Shown piece after piece: positions 14,359-15,298 of a stretch of DNA of 15,298 nt (position 1 is the stretch's first letter; each line of letters starts with the position of its first letter). The stretch lies in the NCBI GenBank assembly GCA_031372705.1, contig JANMLV010000220.1, forward strand, positions 1-15,298. Reading direction: 5' to 3'. Both the position numbers and the translations under genes were made by a program. The stretch is from UBA7236 sp031372705 (GTDB taxonomy: Bacteria > Bacteroidota > Bacteroidia > Chitinophagales > BACL12). Under the pieces are notes generated by a model. That model saw only the letters and a list, made by a program, of their open reading frames with translations, had not been told where the DNA came from and did not search any database.

Positions 14359-15298
14359 TCATCGCTTCATGGAGTTAAACATGCTGCATCCAATAATACG
14401 GTCATATTGCATATTGAAGTCGCGCTTGTATATGAACAGTTGATAGTCGTTCTCGGTTTCGTAACTGTTTCCTTCTGTTAAGGTTAATTCGGCAATGCTC
14501 CCGTTAATAGGAATTGTAGCATACATGTAATTGTAATATCCTTGTTTCAAATATAGTTTACCGGTATACTGCTGCTTGTCATAGTCGTATTCCATTTTGG
14601 TGTCTTGCCTAAATTGCATATCACTTATACTCCCAAAAATATATACATCACCAGAAGTGATTACATATGGATACTGCAAAACAAAGTTCACCCATGCATA
14701 ATCTGATTCGGTATTTACATTATTAGCCAAGTCGGCTTGAATAACATATTGGCCGTTGGCATCCTTCTCATAAAAATACTGTTGAAATATCCGACTCTCG
14801 TCAACATTTATATAAACTTGATATCCGGATTGGTCCTTCTCAATTTTACGAATCCGATCAGACTGAAACTTTAATGTTTTGGTATCGAAGCGTCGGTATT
14901 CTTTGCCTCCGGGAAATACGATGTTGTCTATGTCGTAATAAAGCATGTCGTTTGTAATCATTCTGGGCTTTATAGTGTATTGCGCATTGTCGTATCTGCC
15001 ATTCTGCATTAAGGTAACACTCACTTCATCATATGCAGATCCGATATCTGCATTTTTAACATCCAGTGTAAAGTTGATTTCCTGATACTCATTCCTATAC
15101 GGAATCAAGTTAGGGCGATAAACATTCGCATTTATGGCAACTTGTTCTTCCCAAACAAAAAAACGTTTAACTATTACCGGTTTTTCACGATTGTCTTCCT
15201 CCCAAATCTTAATTACATAATTACCACTTAAACGAAACTGAATATCATTATTCGGAAATACAATTGTGTAATGTGTGTATTTCTGCAGGGTGGCAAAT
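14359..15298 (-). CDS. Type IX secretion system plug protein (DUF5103), N-terminus cut by window edge
   Basis: The reading frame is open to the right window edge. About 312 residues are visible, from FATLQKYTHYTIVFPNNDI to CSMFNSMKR and a TGA stop. Recognisable family segments are THYTIVFPNNDIQFRLSGNY, KRFFVWEEQVAI, NLIPYRNEYQEINFTLDV, and the terminal YDRIIGCSMFNS. From established knowledge, DUF5103 proteins are the T9SS 'Plug', which closes the SprA translocon channel from the periplasmic side when PorV is absent. The N-terminal part with the signal peptide lies outside the window. A TTG at 15108 is not the start, because conserved sequence continues upstream of it. It is co-directional with the downstream DinB gene. 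Identification is from recalled family motifs. Confidence 0.8.
   Translation of the reverse strand, partial: FATLQKYTHYTIVFPNNDIQFRLSGNYVIKIWEEDNREKPVIVKRFFVWEEQVAINANVYRPNLIPYRNEYQEINFTLDVKNADIGSAYDEVSVTLMQNGRYDNAQYTIKPRMITNDMLYYDIDNIVFPGGKEYRRFDTKTLKFQSDRIRKIEKDQSGYQVYINVDESRIFQQYFYEKDANGQYVIQADLANNVNTESDYAWVNFVLQYPYVITSGDVYIFGSISDMQFRQDTKMEYDYDKQQYTGKLYLKQGYYNYMYATIPINGSIAELTLTEGNSYETENDYQLFIYKRDFNMQYDRIIGCSMFNSMKR

Noticed and set aside
15106..15108. TTG at 15108 as the start of a 249-residue protein
   Set aside because: The frame continues upstream to the window edge with conserved plug-family sequence, so the gene is truncated by the window instead.

Overview
The window looks like chromosomal DNA from a member of the Bacteroidota. 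The DNA is AT-rich. One protein carries a type IX secretion (T9SS) type A C-terminal sorting domain and another is a T9SS plug protein. Several outer-membrane barrel proteins end in F or W. Candidate promoters fit the Bacteroidota -33/-7 pattern (TTTG, then TAnnTTTG) rather than TTGACA/TATAAT, and genes start without clear Shine-Dalgarno sequences. The genus cannot be fixed from this sequence alone.

Layout. (1) Positions 1-170 hold the 5' end of an IS1182-like insertion sequence that runs off the left edge. Its probable terminal inverted repeat sits a few bases from the queE stop codon. (2) Positions 178-3524, minus strand, carry lepA-folD-queE: an elongation factor, a folate C1 enzyme and a 7-deazaguanine radical SAM enzyme. 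(3) Positions 3730-4269, plus strand, encode an RDD-family membrane protein, transcribed divergently from lepA. (4) Positions 4284-7225, minus strand, form a two-gene operon: a PorV/FadL-like outer-membrane barrel followed by a 704-residue protein with a ComEA-like helix-hairpin-helix region and a predicted C-terminal barrel. (5) Positions 7291-9606, plus strand, encode a membrane pyrophosphatase (hppA) with a strong terminator. (6) Positions 9661-12940 contain a T9SS cargo protein (Asp-box repeats, PKD domain, sorting tail) with long gene-free stretches on both sides, its own promoter and its own terminator. (7) Positions 12941-13410 hold a lysine/alanine-rich histone H1-like protein with two AT-hooks, its coding repeats, promoter and terminator. 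(8) Positions 13724-15298, minus strand, carry a DinB-family protein downstream of a T9SS plug protein whose N-terminus lies beyond the right edge.

How the genes relate. Most of the window is housekeeping (translation, folate, queuosine, PPi energetics). The envelope theme is a T9SS component (plug), a T9SS substrate (Asp-box/PKD protein) and the PorV-like/HhH-barrel pair, which is the best candidate for an uncharacterised envelope system. I see no CRISPR array, phage, toxin-antitoxin or restriction locus, and no rRNA or tRNA gene.
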